Positions 17,057-26,308 of a stretch of DNA of 64,000 nt are shown piece by piece. Below the pieces are notes generated by a model that searched no databases, was not told the DNA's origin, and saw only the letters and a program-made list of their open reading frames with translations. Every line of letters begins with the position of its first letter. Position 1 is the first letter of the stretch. This stretch comes from Marinomonas fungiae (GTDB lineage Bacteria > Pseudomonadota > Gammaproteobacteria > Pseudomonadales > Marinomonadaceae), in contig NZ_LIQF01000002.1 of NCBI RefSeq assembly GCF_001418205.1, positions 186,001 through 250,000 of the forward strand. The letters are read 5' to 3'. The position numbers and the translations under genes were made by a program.

Positions 17057-19162
17057 TCAGAAATCGTATTGCGCACTCAGGTAAAGTCGACGACGCTCGC
17101 CAAGGTTCGAACCGATATTTCGGTTAAAGCCAGAGGTGGCGTAGACTTCGTCGGTGAGGTTCTTGATAGTGGCTTGTAGGGTCCAAGCATTGATCTGCGT
17201 TTGCCATGTGGCATCGTAGACCGTGTAAGGTTTCACTTTTTGATGGTCACGGTTGTACTGCTCGCTCACATACTCGGCACCCACTGACACAGACGATGAA
17301 AGGCTCGGCAAATCATAGCGAGTCCAAAGACCTAGCTGATGCAATGGCGAGTTTGAGAAGCGACGCGAGTCTCCAGCAGCAAACTGAATGCCATCGTCTG
17401 CGTTGGCTTCTTTGATAACCGTATCGTTGTAAGCGTAGCTTAGGTTGGCCACCCAACGATCGGTAATGTCCGCTAAGACATCAATCTCGGCACCTTGGCT
17501 ACGTACCTTGCCGAGGGCGATTTTCATATCACTGTCATTTGGGTCTTCCTGAAGGACGTTTTCACGCTCAATATGGTACACGGCAACGTTGACGTTCAAG
17601 CTGTTATCTAGCCAGTAAGTACGCACACCGGCTTCCAGTTGCTGGCTTTGCTCTGGATCGAACGGGCCGCCGACAGAGGCTTGCTGGTCACTGGCGCTTT
17701 GTGGCTGATAGCCGGTTGAGAACGAGGTATATGGCTTAATGTTGTCAGACCATTGATAAGTGGCACCGACACGAGTATCCACACCTTGATCGGAGTAAGT
17801 CGCATTATTGGCGTTGTTCCGGTGATCGGTGAAGTCTTCTTCAAAATGGTTCAGACGTACACCAGCAACCAAATCTAAACGATTTGTCACCACCCATTGG
17901 TCTTGTACCAATAGCCCTAATTGCTGCGAAAGCGTTTGATTATTTTGGTTAAGCGATAAGTTATAGCTGCTGACATCGGCGTTGTAGATCGGGTTCGCTA
18001 GGCTTAAGGTCTCGGCATCATTAGAGCGGTAATACAGATAATCATAGGTATTGCGGGTGTAATCTGTGCCCACCAATAGGGTGTGGTCATTCAGGTCAAA
18101 CACCAGATTACTGGAGATGCTGACACCTTCATTGCTGCGTAACTGATCACGGTATTGGCGGCGCACCGCATCGTTTATACCATCGCTGTCGGTATCGGTG
18201 AGGCCAAGGGATTCGTGGTAATTTTGCGCTTCCTCGCCCTTAAAGTAACGCACCCCCAGGTCCCAAGACACGGTCTCATTCAAGTATTGTTCAAGCTTGG
18301 CTTGGAAGGTTTCAGCGTCTAGTGCTTGCTGATCGTCTGGTTCGTTAGCATTCCAACTATCGTTCGCTAAGAAGTTACCATCGTCGTCGGTCGGAATGCC
18401 ACGTAAACGGGCTCCATGAAGGGTTTGCTCAATATTGGTGTACTGTACTGTGAGCGTGGCATCGTCGTTGATATCCCAAGCGTAGCCAAGGTCGATGTTC
18501 TGGTTATCTTGGTCAACATTATTACGGTAGGAATCACTCTTGTCTTGATACAAAGACACGCGGTAGCGTTGGCTCGCGTCTTTATTGACTGGGCCAGAGC
18601 TAGACAGTTGCGCGGATGTGTAATCTTTATTGCCCGCGCCAAGCTTAATAAAGTGCTCTGGTTCATAGGTAGGCTTTTTCGACACATAATTGATCACACC
18701 GCCTGGCTCACCCGCACCATACAATGCGCCAGCAGGACCTTTGATGGCCTGCACTTGTTGCACGTTGACCAACTGCGGCACGGTGAAAAAATCTTTGTAA
18801 GGGTTACCACGCATGCCATCGTACAGCTGCTCATCTTGGTGAAACCCACGGAAAGTCACGGTTGACACATTGTCTTGCGACACACCGGAAATGGAGCGGT
18901 ATAAGTCGGTGACTTGGTGGGCCGCTTGATCTTCAATCAGGGTGTCGGTTAGTACCTGTACCGATTGCGCGGTTCTATCGATGTCCGTATCCGTTCGTGT
19001 GCCAATGCTGGCGCTATCTTCCTTGTAGTGTGACAGGGCACGTCCTGTGACCACCAGCGTGTCCAGTTGCTGATCGGCAGAAACATCATCACTGGCGTTT
19101 GGCGCTGCGATCAGCGGCAAAGACAGCAATAACAGGCTAGAGGAAAGGATTGGATATTTCAT
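17057..19162 (-). CDS. TonB-dependent siderophore receptor
   Basis: A 701-residue outer-membrane receptor. It has a signal peptide (to about residue 20), a TonB box (DTLVVTGR, residues about 34-41), a plug domain ending near residue 170 (YGAGEPGGVINYVSKKP), a 22-strand barrel and a C-terminal phenylalanine (YLSAQYDF). It lacks the extra N-terminal signalling (STN) domain that FecA and FpvA use to activate a surface sigma factor, and no fecI/fecR genes are nearby. It is the last gene of the fecBCDE-like operon, 44 bases after the ATPase. The substrate is probably a ferric carboxylate or other siderophore, taken into the periplasm for FecB. Confidence 0.92.
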   Translation of the reverse strand: MKYPILSSSLLLLSLPLIAAPNASDDVSADQQLDTLVVTGRALSHYKEDSASIGTRTDTDIDRTAQSVQVLTDTLIEDQAAHQVTDLYRSISGVSQDNVSTVTFRGFHQDEQLYDGMRGNPYKDFFTVPQLVNVQQVQAIKGPAGALYGAGEPGGVINYVSKKPTYEPEHFIKLGAGNKDYTSAQLSSSGPVNKDASQRYRVSLYQDKSDSYRNNVDQDNQNIDLGYAWDINDDATLTVQYTNIEQTLHGARLRGIPTDDDGNFLANDSWNANEPDDQQALDAETFQAKLEQYLNETVSWDLGVRYFKGEEAQNYHESLGLTDTDSDGINDAVRRQYRDQLRSNEGVSISSNLVFDLNDHTLLVGTDYTRNTYDYLYYRSNDAETLSLANPIYNADVSSYNLSLNQNNQTLSQQLGLLVQDQWVVTNRLDLVAGVRLNHFEEDFTDHRNNANNATYSDQGVDTRVGATYQWSDNIKPYTSFSTGYQPQSASDQQASVGGPFDPEQSQQLEAGVRTYWLDNSLNVNVAVYHIERENVLQEDPNDSDMKIALGKVRSQGAEIDVLADITDRWVANLSYAYNDTVIKEANADDGIQFAAGDSRRFSNSPLHQLGLWTRYDLPSLSSSVSVGAEYVSEQYNRDHQKVKPYTVYDATWQTQINAWTLQATIKNLTDEVYATSGFNRNIGSNLGERRRLYLSAQYDF

Positions 19163-19206
19163 GGCATCTTAGTCTTTTACAAGTTGAAGTAAGTAGCAGT
19201 CTGGGA

Positions 19207-19977
19207 TCAATCTTCCACCACACACATGGGTGTGCCGGAGACGGGATCGCGGTGGATTTGGGCGTTTAGAGAAAACACCTCTTTGAGCATGGTTGAGGTG
19301 AGAACCTCTTCGGGGGAGCCTTGGTATTTCAGCTCGCCAGCTTTCATCACCACTAGGTGATCGCAGTAGCGTGCTGCTTGGTTAATATCGTGTAGCACGG
19401 TAACGATGGTTTTGCCTTGTTTATTCAGGCGTTGCAGCTGATGCATCAATTCCACTTGGTGGTTGATGTCCATGTAGGTAGTGGGTTCGTCGAGCAATAA
19501 GTAGGGCGTGTCTTGGGCTAATACCATGGCCAACCAAACGCGTTGGCGCTGGCCACCAGAGAGCTCGCTGACCAGTTGATTGCGCAGTTCAAAGGTGCCG
19601 GTTTGCTGCATCATCTGCTCAACGATCTGATGATCCTGATGGCTTAACTTGCCCCAAAAACCGGTATAAGGGCTACGTCCGTAAGCGACGAGGTCTTTTA
19701 CTTTAATCCCTTCTGGGATCGGTTGCGTTTGTGGTAACAGCGCCAACTCTTTCGAGAGCTGCTTAGACGGATAGTCGTGTAGATTCTGGCCTTGCCAGCG
19801 GGCTTCCCCAGACATAGCTGGTAAGATGCGCGCAAAGCATTTGAGTAATGTCGATTTACCGCAACCATTAGGGCCCAGTAGGGCAATAAAGCGACCGTCG
19901 GGCAGCATTAAATCCATCTCTTTAACAATCGTTTGGCCATGGTAGCCAACACTGAGTTGGTGAGCGCTTAGGGACAT
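19207..19977 (-). CDS. fecE: Iron-chelate ABC transporter ATPase (FecE-like)
   Basis: A 256-residue ABC ATPase. Walker A is GPNGCGKST (near residue 33), the signature is LSGGQRQR and Walker B is LLLDEPTT. Its opening and closing sequences, including INHQVELMHQLQRL and PVSGTPMC near the C-terminus, closely follow Escherichia coli FecE. The start is the ATG at 19977, two bases after the permease stop; an upstream GTG or ATG inside the permease gene would add unrelated residues. It energises import of ferric chelate through FecC and FecD. Confidence 0.93.
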   Translation of the reverse strand: MSLSAHQLSVGYHGQTIVKEMDLMLPDGRFIALLGPNGCGKSTLLKCFARILPAMSGEARWQGQNLHDYPSKQLSKELALLPQTQPIPEGIKVKDLVAYGRSPYTGFWGKLSHQDHQIVEQMMQQTGTFELRNQLVSELSGGQRQRVWLAMVLAQDTPYLLLDEPTTYMDINHQVELMHQLQRLNKQGKTIVTVLHDINQAARYCDHLVVMKAGELKYQGSPEEVLTSTMLKEVFSLNAQIHRDPVSGTPMCVVED

Positions 19978-19979
19978 AA

Positions 19980-20939
19980 TTATTTCATCCTCAACAGTAG
20001 CCATAGGAAGTACGGGGCGCCAATGATGGCGGTTAAGATACCGGCTGGCAGCTCAATTGGTGGATCAAGCGTGCGTGCGGCCAAGTCCGCGGCGAGCAAT
20101 AAGCAAGCACCAGTGAGCATGGTGGCGGGTAACAGGGCTTGATGGCGCCCGCCGACTAATTTTCGAGTCAGATGCGGTGCGACCAAACCGAGAAAACCAA
20201 TCGGGCCGCAAATCGACACGCAGGCAGCGGTTAAGGCAACCGCAATGGCTAGACTCAATAAACGCAGCAGCTGTGGCGAGATACCTAGGCTGGTAGCGCT
20301 GTCGTCGCCAAGGTCCAATAGGTTTAAATATTTACTGAGTCCTAACGCGAGAGGTACTAAGACAAACCAAGGTAATAGCGCTTGAAGCTGCGGCCAGCCT
20401 CGTCCCCATAAACTGCCCGTCAGCCAAAGCAAGGCATTGTTAATTTCAAGTGGCTTGGTGAGCATCAAAAAGTCGATGCAGCTGGCCCAAAAGGCCGCGA
20501 GAGCGACCCCCGTGATGGCCAGTTTAATAGCGCTGCTGCGAGCACCGCATAGGTACCACAAGACCAAAGCCGCAAGAATACCGCCAGCCAAGGCGACTTC
20601 CGGTAGCCAGTCAATCGATGCACTGCTGAAATAGGTCATATAAAACACAGCCGCAAGCCCTGCTCCATGACTGACGCCCAAGACATCTGGGGAAGCCAGT
20701 GGATTACGGATCACCCCTTGTACCAGTGCACCGGATAAGGCGAGACCTGCGCCCACTAAGATGGCGAGGAAAATACGCGGCAAGCGATATTCATACACGG
20801 TAAAGTGCTGCTCTGAACCGACAGACAAGCCTTGCCAAACTTCTGATAAAGACAAGGACACAGCACCAAACAGCAAATTAGTGAGGCTTAAGACGATCAG
20901 TAAAATGATTGCCAGAGGGAAAAAACGTTGCGCGTTCAT
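19980..20939 (-). CDS. fecD: Iron-chelate ABC transporter permease (FecD-like)
   Basis: A 319-residue FecCD-family permease with about ten membrane helices. It is close to Escherichia coli FecD in length and landmark sequences: YRLPRIFLAILVGAGLALSG, IRNPLASPDVLGVSHGA and INNALLWLTGSLWGR. The cytoplasmic EAA-like loop CGPIGFLGLVAPHLTRKL contacts the ATPase. Its ATG overlaps the fecC stop by four bases, implying translational coupling. Confidence 0.93.
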   Translation of the reverse strand: MNAQRFFPLAIILLIVLSLTNLLFGAVSLSLSEVWQGLSVGSEQHFTVYEYRLPRIFLAILVGAGLALSGALVQGVIRNPLASPDVLGVSHGAGLAAVFYMTYFSSASIDWLPEVALAGGILAALVLWYLCGARSSAIKLAITGVALAAFWASCIDFLMLTKPLEINNALLWLTGSLWGRGWPQLQALLPWFVLVPLALGLSKYLNLLDLGDDSATSLGISPQLLRLLSLAIAVALTAACVSICGPIGFLGLVAPHLTRKLVGGRHQALLPATMLTGACLLLAADLAARTLDPPIELPAGILTAIIGAPYFLWLLLRMK

Positions 20940-21937
20940 AGGGTGCGTTTTCTCACCAAGTAAATAAAGAAGGGAGCGCCAATCAGAGCAAGAATGGCTC
21001 CAGCAGGCGTTTCCATGGGATAGCTTACGGCGCGACTTAAGGTATCGGCCAAAGTGACTAAGGCCGCGCCAAGCACCATCGCAACGGGCAAAAAGATGCG
21101 ATAATCTTGGCCCATTAATAAGCGCGCCATATGCGGTACGATTAGGCCGACAAAACCAATGCTGCCCACGGCGCTAATCGACGCCCCCACCAACACCAGT
21201 ACCAAGACACTGCCGACCAGCTTGCTGCGCAATAAATTAATGCCAAGGTTACGGGCATTGTCTTCACCCAGCTGTAACAGATTAAGGGACGGAGCCAATA
21301 AAAACGCGCCGATCAATCCAATCAAGGCCACAGGCCAAAAGCTTTGCCATGTCTGCCAGCGGGCGTCAGCTAGACTGCCCGCTAACCAAGTCATTACCCC
21401 AGCGGCTTGATCTTCTTCCATAATAACGACAGCTTTAGTTAACGCTGCGCACAAGGCTGAAATGGCCACACCAGCCAACACTAAGCGGCCGTGTTCATTG
21501 CCGCCCATGCGCCACGCACTGCCTAATATCATTACCAGTAACCAGGCAAGACCGCCGCCTAACATAGCAGCAATCGAAGTCGTCAGGGCGCCGTATAAAA
21601 ATGGAAGAGTGGAAACCAATGCCATACCCAGTGCCGCCCCAGCGTTAACGCCCAATACAGAGGGTGCCGCCAGCGGGTTACGGGTAAGGCCTTGCATAAT
21701 GGTGCCTGCCGCGGCAAGGCTAGCACCAACCAATAGGGCGGTGAGCAAACGCGGCAACCGTAAATCGATCACGATTCGTTGAGCAATCACTTGGCTATCA
21801 AATGCTGTGATGGCATGCCATGCGTCTAGCCCAGTGACGGGCACCACTGACCAAGCAAATAGGTTCCACCAGCTGATCAGTGCTAAGCCTAGAAATAACA
21901 GCAGGCCTAGGCTTAGAGCCCGAAGAACAGGAGACAT
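20936..21937 (-). CDS. fecC: Iron-chelate ABC transporter permease (FecC-like)
   Basis: A 333-residue FecCD-family permease, matching FecC (332 residues in Escherichia coli) in length and in the blocks LRLPRLLTALLVGASLAAAG, LTRNPLAAPSVLGVNAGA and VGSIGFVGLIVPHMARLL. I take the ATG at 21937, seven bases after the fecB stop; a TTG 21 bases upstream would overlap fecB and neither has a strong ribosome binding site. It pairs with FecD to form the inner-membrane channel. Confidence 0.9.
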   Translation of the reverse strand: MSPVLRALSLGLLLFLGLALISWWNLFAWSVVPVTGLDAWHAITAFDSQVIAQRIVIDLRLPRLLTALLVGASLAAAGTIMQGLTRNPLAAPSVLGVNAGAALGMALVSTLPFLYGALTTSIAAMLGGGLAWLLVMILGSAWRMGGNEHGRLVLAGVAISALCAALTKAVVIMEEDQAAGVMTWLAGSLADARWQTWQSFWPVALIGLIGAFLLAPSLNLLQLGEDNARNLGINLLRSKLVGSVLVLVLVGASISAVGSIGFVGLIVPHMARLLMGQDYRIFLPVAMVLGAALVTLADTLSRAVSYPMETPAGAILALIGAPFFIYLVRKRTL

Positions 21938-21944
21938 AAGGGGC

Positions 21945-22841
21945 TTAAGGCTTTGCAAAAATACGAACTAGATCGGAAGCCATGTGCTCTGCCGCCATGA
22001 TACCACGACAGCGTGACCATACATTCGGGTCAACTTGGAAGACATGGTGCTGGTTGACGGCTTGCAGTAGGTTCCAGAGTGGCTCGCTTTGCCATTGTTC
22101 AACAATGCTTGGATGAGCGTAGTTGCCCACGACAAAGTATTCAGGGTTGACGGCCAGTAATTGCTCTAGGCTGGTTTGGCGGTAGGCTGAATCATCACGA
22201 CCAGAATCGGGTGTTTGCATGCCTAATGCCTGAATCACGCCACCCGCGTAAGAGTCGCTGGTATGTAGAAATAACGCATCGGCGCGTGCCACACCAAACT
22301 GCACCGTGGCATTGGTTGGCAACTTGGCTGCCATGTCACTCATAAACTGCTTATGCTGTGCTAGACGTTCTGTCATTTCTGAGGATTTACCCACCACTTT
22401 GGCAATAATCGTCGCTGCTTTTAGATTATCTTCGTAGGTTTCACGGCGGGAAGGCAGGATTAGCGTTGGTGCAATTTTCTGCAAATCGTCATAGACCGCT
22501 TCATGACGTGAAATATCGGCAATGATCAAATCCGGTTTGAGGGAAGCAATGACCTCAAGGCTAGGTTGAGAACGAGTGCCCACTGACTGCCAATCGCCAA
22601 TGACTTCACGTACGGCAGGCAAGACTCTACTTTTGTCTTTATCATCGGCGATGCCAATTGGGGCAACGCCAACGGCTGCGAGTGCGTCAGCAAATGAGAA
22701 CTCCAGCACGACTATTCGTTTAGGCTCGTAATCGAGAGTAAATGGCCCCTTGCTGTCTTGTACTGTGGCGGCTTGTAAGGAAACAGAGCATAAGCCAAAG
22801 CAGATCACTAAAGCCAAACGCTTGAAGACACATATAAGCAT
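21945..22841 (-). CDS. fecB: Iron-chelate periplasmic binding protein (FecB-like)
   Basis: A 298-residue protein with a signal peptide ending near ATVQDSKG (about residue 25). It tracks Escherichia coli FecB almost throughout: PKRIVVLEFSFADALAAVGV, APIGIADDKDKSRVLP, SVGTRSQPSLE and LKPDLIIADISRH. Homologues also serve citrate-based siderophores (for example vibrioferrin PvuB and achromobactin CbrA), so the ligand is best described as a ferric hydroxycarboxylate. It is the first gene of the operon, with a Fur-like site upstream. Confidence 0.93.
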   Translation of the reverse strand: MLICVFKRLALVICFGLCSVSLQAATVQDSKGPFTLDYEPKRIVVLEFSFADALAAVGVAPIGIADDKDKSRVLPAVREVIGDWQSVGTRSQPSLEVIASLKPDLIIADISRHEAVYDDLQKIAPTLILPSRRETYEDNLKAATIIAKVVGKSSEMTERLAQHKQFMSDMAAKLPTNATVQFGVARADALFLHTSDSYAGGVIQALGMQTPDSGRDDSAYRQTSLEQLLAVNPEYFVVGNYAHPSIVEQWQSEPLWNLLQAVNQHHVFQVDPNVWSRCRGIMAAEHMASDLVRIFAKP

Positions 22842-22880
22842 ATCGAGATAATTCTTCGTTAAAGTAAATATGAATCATAT

Positions 22881-22899
22881 GATAATGCTTCTTAAATTC
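22881..22899. promoter_or_regulatory. Possible Fur box upstream of fecB
   Basis: The 19 bases starting GATAATG match the classical Fur consensus GATAATGATAATCATTATC at about 12 positions, and the flank contains a further AT-rich palindrome ATCATATGAT. It lies 40-58 bases before the fecB start, a typical operator position. The match is only moderate. The rest of the 22,842-23,157 gap shows no gene. Confidence 0.5.
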
Positions 22900-23157
22900 A
22901 CTTGGTAGTGGTTTTTATTATTGTTCGTCTTTACGGAGGTTTTGTAAGCATGGAAATACATAGCCATTAATAGAGAGTGCTTGCGCTAACCGTTATGGTT
23001 GACTGATGGTATTAAGGATTAATAAGGGAAGACATAGCGGAAACGCTGCTGAACGAATGTAACAGTCTGTAAACTAACGCTCCCTCGCAGGGCTGTGGTC
23101 AGTTCTTCTGAGTTAAAACGTCTGCGTGGTCTAATAATAACGATTGGGAGTCCCTTC

Positions 23158-24066
23158 ATGGTCATTCAGCTTTTCCCGCTATGGGCACTTTTGTTGTCTG
23201 TACTAGCGTATTTACAACCAGCCATATTTCTTGATTTAAAAGGCTATATCCTGCCTTTGCTTATGGTCATTATGTTGGCTATGGGCTTAACACTTAGCCC
23301 ACAAGACTTCAAAAAAGTGGGTAAAAACACCAAAGCAGTTGGTGTTGGTGTCTTGTTACAGTTTTTAGTTATGCCCATCACTGCGCTGATTATTGCTACT
23401 TTGTTTGGCTTTGATAGCGAGCTGACCGTGGGGATGTTGCTGGTGGGGAGTGTCGCTGGCGGTACGTCGTCTAACGTGATGTGCTACCTAGCCAAAGGTG
23501 ATACGGCCTTGTCAATTTCTATGACTGCGATTTCCACCTTGTTAGGCGTAGTGTTAACGCCTTTGCTTGTGTCATGGATGATCGGTACGTCGGTGGATGT
23601 TCCGGTTAGCTCAATGTTGCTTAGCCTTGTGAAAATCGTATTAGTGCCTGTTGCGATTGGTGTGGTGCTTAATACCGTGGTGCATAGCTTTACCCGTAAA
23701 TTGGAACCTTTGTTGCCGTATGTGTCTATGTTTGCCATTGTTCTAATCATTGCCATCGTGGTGGCTTTGAGTGCTGACAAGATTGCTTCGGTTGGCTTGC
23801 TCGTGGCGGCGGCCGTGGTATTACATAATGGTATTGGTCTAACGTTGGGGTATTGGGTAACCGCAATGCTTGGTTTTGATAAGAAAATTTGTCGTACCAT
23901 CGCCTTTGAAGTCGGTCTACAGAATTCAGGGTTGGCGTCTGCGTTAGCGATTAAGTTCTTTACCCCTGCGGCGGCACTGCCAGGTTCTATTTTTAGTGTT
24001 TGGCACAATATTTCTGGTTCGCTATTAGCCAGTTTCTGGAGTAAGAAACCAGTTAAAGATCAATAA
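23158..24066 (+). CDS. Bile acid:sodium symporter (BASS) family transporter
   Basis: A 302-residue membrane protein with about ten helices. It carries the BASS family hallmarks: PLLMVIMLAMGLTLSPQDF, GSVAGGTSSNVMCYLAKGD (the first crossover region, with sodium-site residues) and FEVGLQNSGLASALA (the second). Bacterial members move organic anions with sodium; the substrate here is unknown and bile acid is unlikely in the presumed habitat. I choose the ATG at 23158 because GGGAG lies seven bases upstream; the longer frame from a GTG at 23095 has no site. A terminator follows directly. Confidence 0.9.
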   Translation: MVIQLFPLWALLLSVLAYLQPAIFLDLKGYILPLLMVIMLAMGLTLSPQDFKKVGKNTKAVGVGVLLQFLVMPITALIIATLFGFDSELTVGMLLVGSVAGGTSSNVMCYLAKGDTALSISMTAISTLLGVVLTPLLVSWMIGTSVDVPVSSMLLSLVKIVLVPVAIGVVLNTVVHSFTRKLEPLLPYVSMFAIVLIIAIVVALSADKIASVGLLVAAAVVLHNGIGLTLGYWVTAMLGFDKKICRTIAFEVGLQNSGLASALAIKFFTPAAALPGSIFSVWHNISGSLLASFWSKKPVKDQ

Positions 24067-24089
24067 GCGATCACTGTACTGTTCCATTT

Positions 24090-24115
24090 ACGGGCCGCAA
24101 TAGCGGCCCGTTTTT
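24090..24115 (+). terminator. Intrinsic terminator of the BASS transporter gene
   Basis: A nine-base-pair stem (ACGGGCCGC / GCGGCCCGT) with an AATA loop followed by TTTTT, 23 bases after the stop codon. Confidence 0.92.
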
Positions 24116-24191
24116 GTTTGTATTGATGATCAACAGGCGTTCACAACTGGTGTAGAATACGCCTCTATTCTTGAACTACTGGTGGCCGCAC

Positions 24192-26240
24192 ATGAGTCAG
24201 TCTTTACCTTCTATTTCCCAGCGTATGCGCACGCTCAATGAGCGTCAGCTTGAAGCCGTGAAGCAAATTGATGGGCCGCTGCTGGTGCTTGCTGGGGCGG
24301 GCTCTGGTAAGACCAGTGTAATCACTACCAAGATTGCTTATTTGATTCAGACCTGTGGTTTCAAAGCCAACAATATTGTTGCCGTCACCTTTACCAACAA
24401 GGCCGCGCGCGAGATGAAAGAGCGTGTGGTCGGCATGCTGAGCAAAGAAGAAAGCCGTGGTTTGAGTATTTCCACCTTCCATACCCTAGGCCTAAATATC
24501 TTACGCAAAGAATTCCGCAAAGCCGGTTTAAAAGAAGGCTTTACCTTATTTGATGCGCAAGATGGCCTCGCGCTAGTCAAAGAGATCCTCGACAAAGAAT
24601 TCAACGGTCAAATGGATGCGGCGGGCTTTTGTCAGCACACCATATCAAACTGGAAAAACGATCTGATTCCACCGCAAGAGGCCCTTACTCAAGCGGACAC
24701 GGAAGAGCTACAGTTGGCGGCACAGGTCTATGGTCAGTACCAGCGCTATATTCGTGCTTACAATGCGGTGGACTTTGACGATCTGATTTTGCTGCCAGTG
24801 AGTTTGCTTATCTCGGATCAGACCTTACGTGAGAAGTGGCAAAACAAGGTACGTTATCTATTGGTCGACGAGTGTCAGGATACCAACGCCAGTCAATACG
24901 AATTAATTCGATTGCTGGCAGGCTTTCGCCGTTGCTTTACCCTAGTAGGGGACGATGATCAGTCCATCTATGCTTGGCGTGGTGCGCGTCCTGAAAACTT
25001 GGAGCGTCTGTCGGTTGATTACCCGAATTTAAAATTGGTCAAGCTGGAGCAAAACTACCGTTCCACGCGCACCATTCTAAAAGCGGCCAACACTCTGATT
25101 GCCAATAACCCGCACGTGTACGATAAAGCCTTGTGGTCGGACTTGGGCATTGGCGATCCGATTCGCGTAATGGTGACCCGTAACGAAGACGCGGAATCTG
25201 AGCGGGTGGCCGCAGAAATTCAGGCGCGTCATCTGCGTCATAATATTCCATATAAAGATTTTGCCATTCTGTATCGTGGTAACCATCAAGCGCGCTTGCT
25301 GGAAATCAAGTTGCAGGCCTATCGTATCCCTTACAAGATGAACGGCGGCTCGTCGTTCTTTTCTCGGGCCGAAATCAAAGACTTGATGGGCTATTTGCGC
25401 TTGTTAGTGAACCCCGCTGATGACAATGCTTTCTTGCGCGTCATTAATTTACCTCGTCGAGAGATTGGCCCCGCGACGCTTGAAAAAGTGGGCAACTTAG
25501 CTAATCAGCTGCACGTGAGTTTATTTGAAGCCGCGGGGGACAAGGCCTTAGATGAAACGGTTTCGGGCAAACCATTACAGCGTTTGCGTGAATTTGAGTC
25601 TTGGATTCAAAATCTACGTCAGCGTTTGCAAAAGGGCTCGCCGATTCCGGTGATTGAGCAGATGATCCACGATATGGATTACTTTGGTTGGCTGCAGGAA
25701 CAAGCGAGTTCACCAAAAGCCGCAGAGCGTCGCATTGAAAACGTACGTTTCTTGATTGAATCGATTCAACGCATGATGGAAAGTGCTTGGGAGGATGATG
25801 CTGACGCAGGCCTAGATCATGCCATCTCCAAGTTGTTGCTGATTGACATGTTGGAACGCCAAGAGGAAGAAGAGGACGAGGACAAGGTGCAGTTGCTAAC
25901 GCTTCATGCTTCTAAAGGTCTAGAGTACCCTCATGTTTTTCTCATCGGCTGTGAAGAAGAGCTTTTACCGCATCGTAATAGCATTGAAAACGATGATATT
26001 GAAGAAGAGCGTCGCTTGGCCTACGTGGGCATTACACGAGCCAAGCGCACTCTCTGTATCACCATGGCAGCTAAACGTCGCCAGTTCGGTGAAGAAATTG
26101 ATTGTTTGCCCAGTCGCTTTATCGATGAGTTACCAGAAGAAGATCTCGTTTGGGAAGGGCGTAGCGATGAAAGCGATGCGCAAAAGAAAGAGCGCGGTAA
26201 AGCCTCTTTATCTGCCCTAAAAGCCATGCTGAATTCTTAA
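24192..26240 (+). CDS. rep: ATP-dependent DNA helicase Rep
   Basis: A 682-residue UvrD/Rep superfamily 1A helicase that moves 3' to 5' and clears proteins ahead of replication forks. Motif Q and Walker A (LAGAGSGKTSVITTKIAYL), motif II (LVDECQDTNASQYE), motif III (VGDDDQSIYAWRGA), motif IV (LEQNYRST) and motifs V-VI (LTLHASKGLEYPHVFLIG; EEERRLAYVGITRAK) are all intact. Overall order and length match Escherichia coli Rep (673 residues). The ATG at 24192 has GGTGG six bases upstream; an in-frame TTG 21 bases earlier is less likely. Confidence 0.95.
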   Translation: MSQSLPSISQRMRTLNERQLEAVKQIDGPLLVLAGAGSGKTSVITTKIAYLIQTCGFKANNIVAVTFTNKAAREMKERVVGMLSKEESRGLSISTFHTLGLNILRKEFRKAGLKEGFTLFDAQDGLALVKEILDKEFNGQMDAAGFCQHTISNWKNDLIPPQEALTQADTEELQLAAQVYGQYQRYIRAYNAVDFDDLILLPVSLLISDQTLREKWQNKVRYLLVDECQDTNASQYELIRLLAGFRRCFTLVGDDDQSIYAWRGARPENLERLSVDYPNLKLVKLEQNYRSTRTILKAANTLIANNPHVYDKALWSDLGIGDPIRVMVTRNEDAESERVAAEIQARHLRHNIPYKDFAILYRGNHQARLLEIKLQAYRIPYKMNGGSSFFSRAEIKDLMGYLRLLVNPADDNAFLRVINLPRREIGPATLEKVGNLANQLHVSLFEAAGDKALDETVSGKPLQRLREFESWIQNLRQRLQKGSPIPVIEQMIHDMDYFGWLQEQASSPKAAERRIENVRFLIESIQRMMESAWEDDADAGLDHAISKLLLIDMLERQEEEEDEDKVQLLTLHASKGLEYPHVFLIGCEEELLPHRNSIENDDIEEERRLAYVGITRAKRTLCITMAAKRRQFGEEIDCLPSRFIDELPEEDLVWEGRSDESDAQKKERGKASLSALKAMLNS

Positions 26241-26258
26241 GTCGATATACTCTGAAGC

Positions 26259-26287
26259 AAAAAATGGAGACCTAGGTCTCCATTTTT
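26259..26287. terminator. Convergent terminator between rep and the cytochrome gene
   Basis: A stem of about 13 base pairs (AAAAATGGAGACC / GGTCTCCATTTTT) with a very short TA-containing loop and T-runs on both strands, placed between two convergent genes. Confidence 0.9.
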
Positions 26288-26308
26288 ACGTCTGTTTAAA
26301 GATGCGAA

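Noticed and set aside
18416..18865. 149-residue plus-strand frame inside the TonB receptor gene
   Set aside because: Antisense to the plug and early barrel region; no independent support.
17057..19162. Naming the receptor fecA
   Set aside because: It lacks the N-terminal signalling domain of FecA, is about 70 residues shorter, and no fecI or fecR gene is present.
23484..24008. 174-residue minus-strand frame inside the BASS transporter gene
   Set aside because: Antisense to a well-supported transporter, with no domain or start signal.
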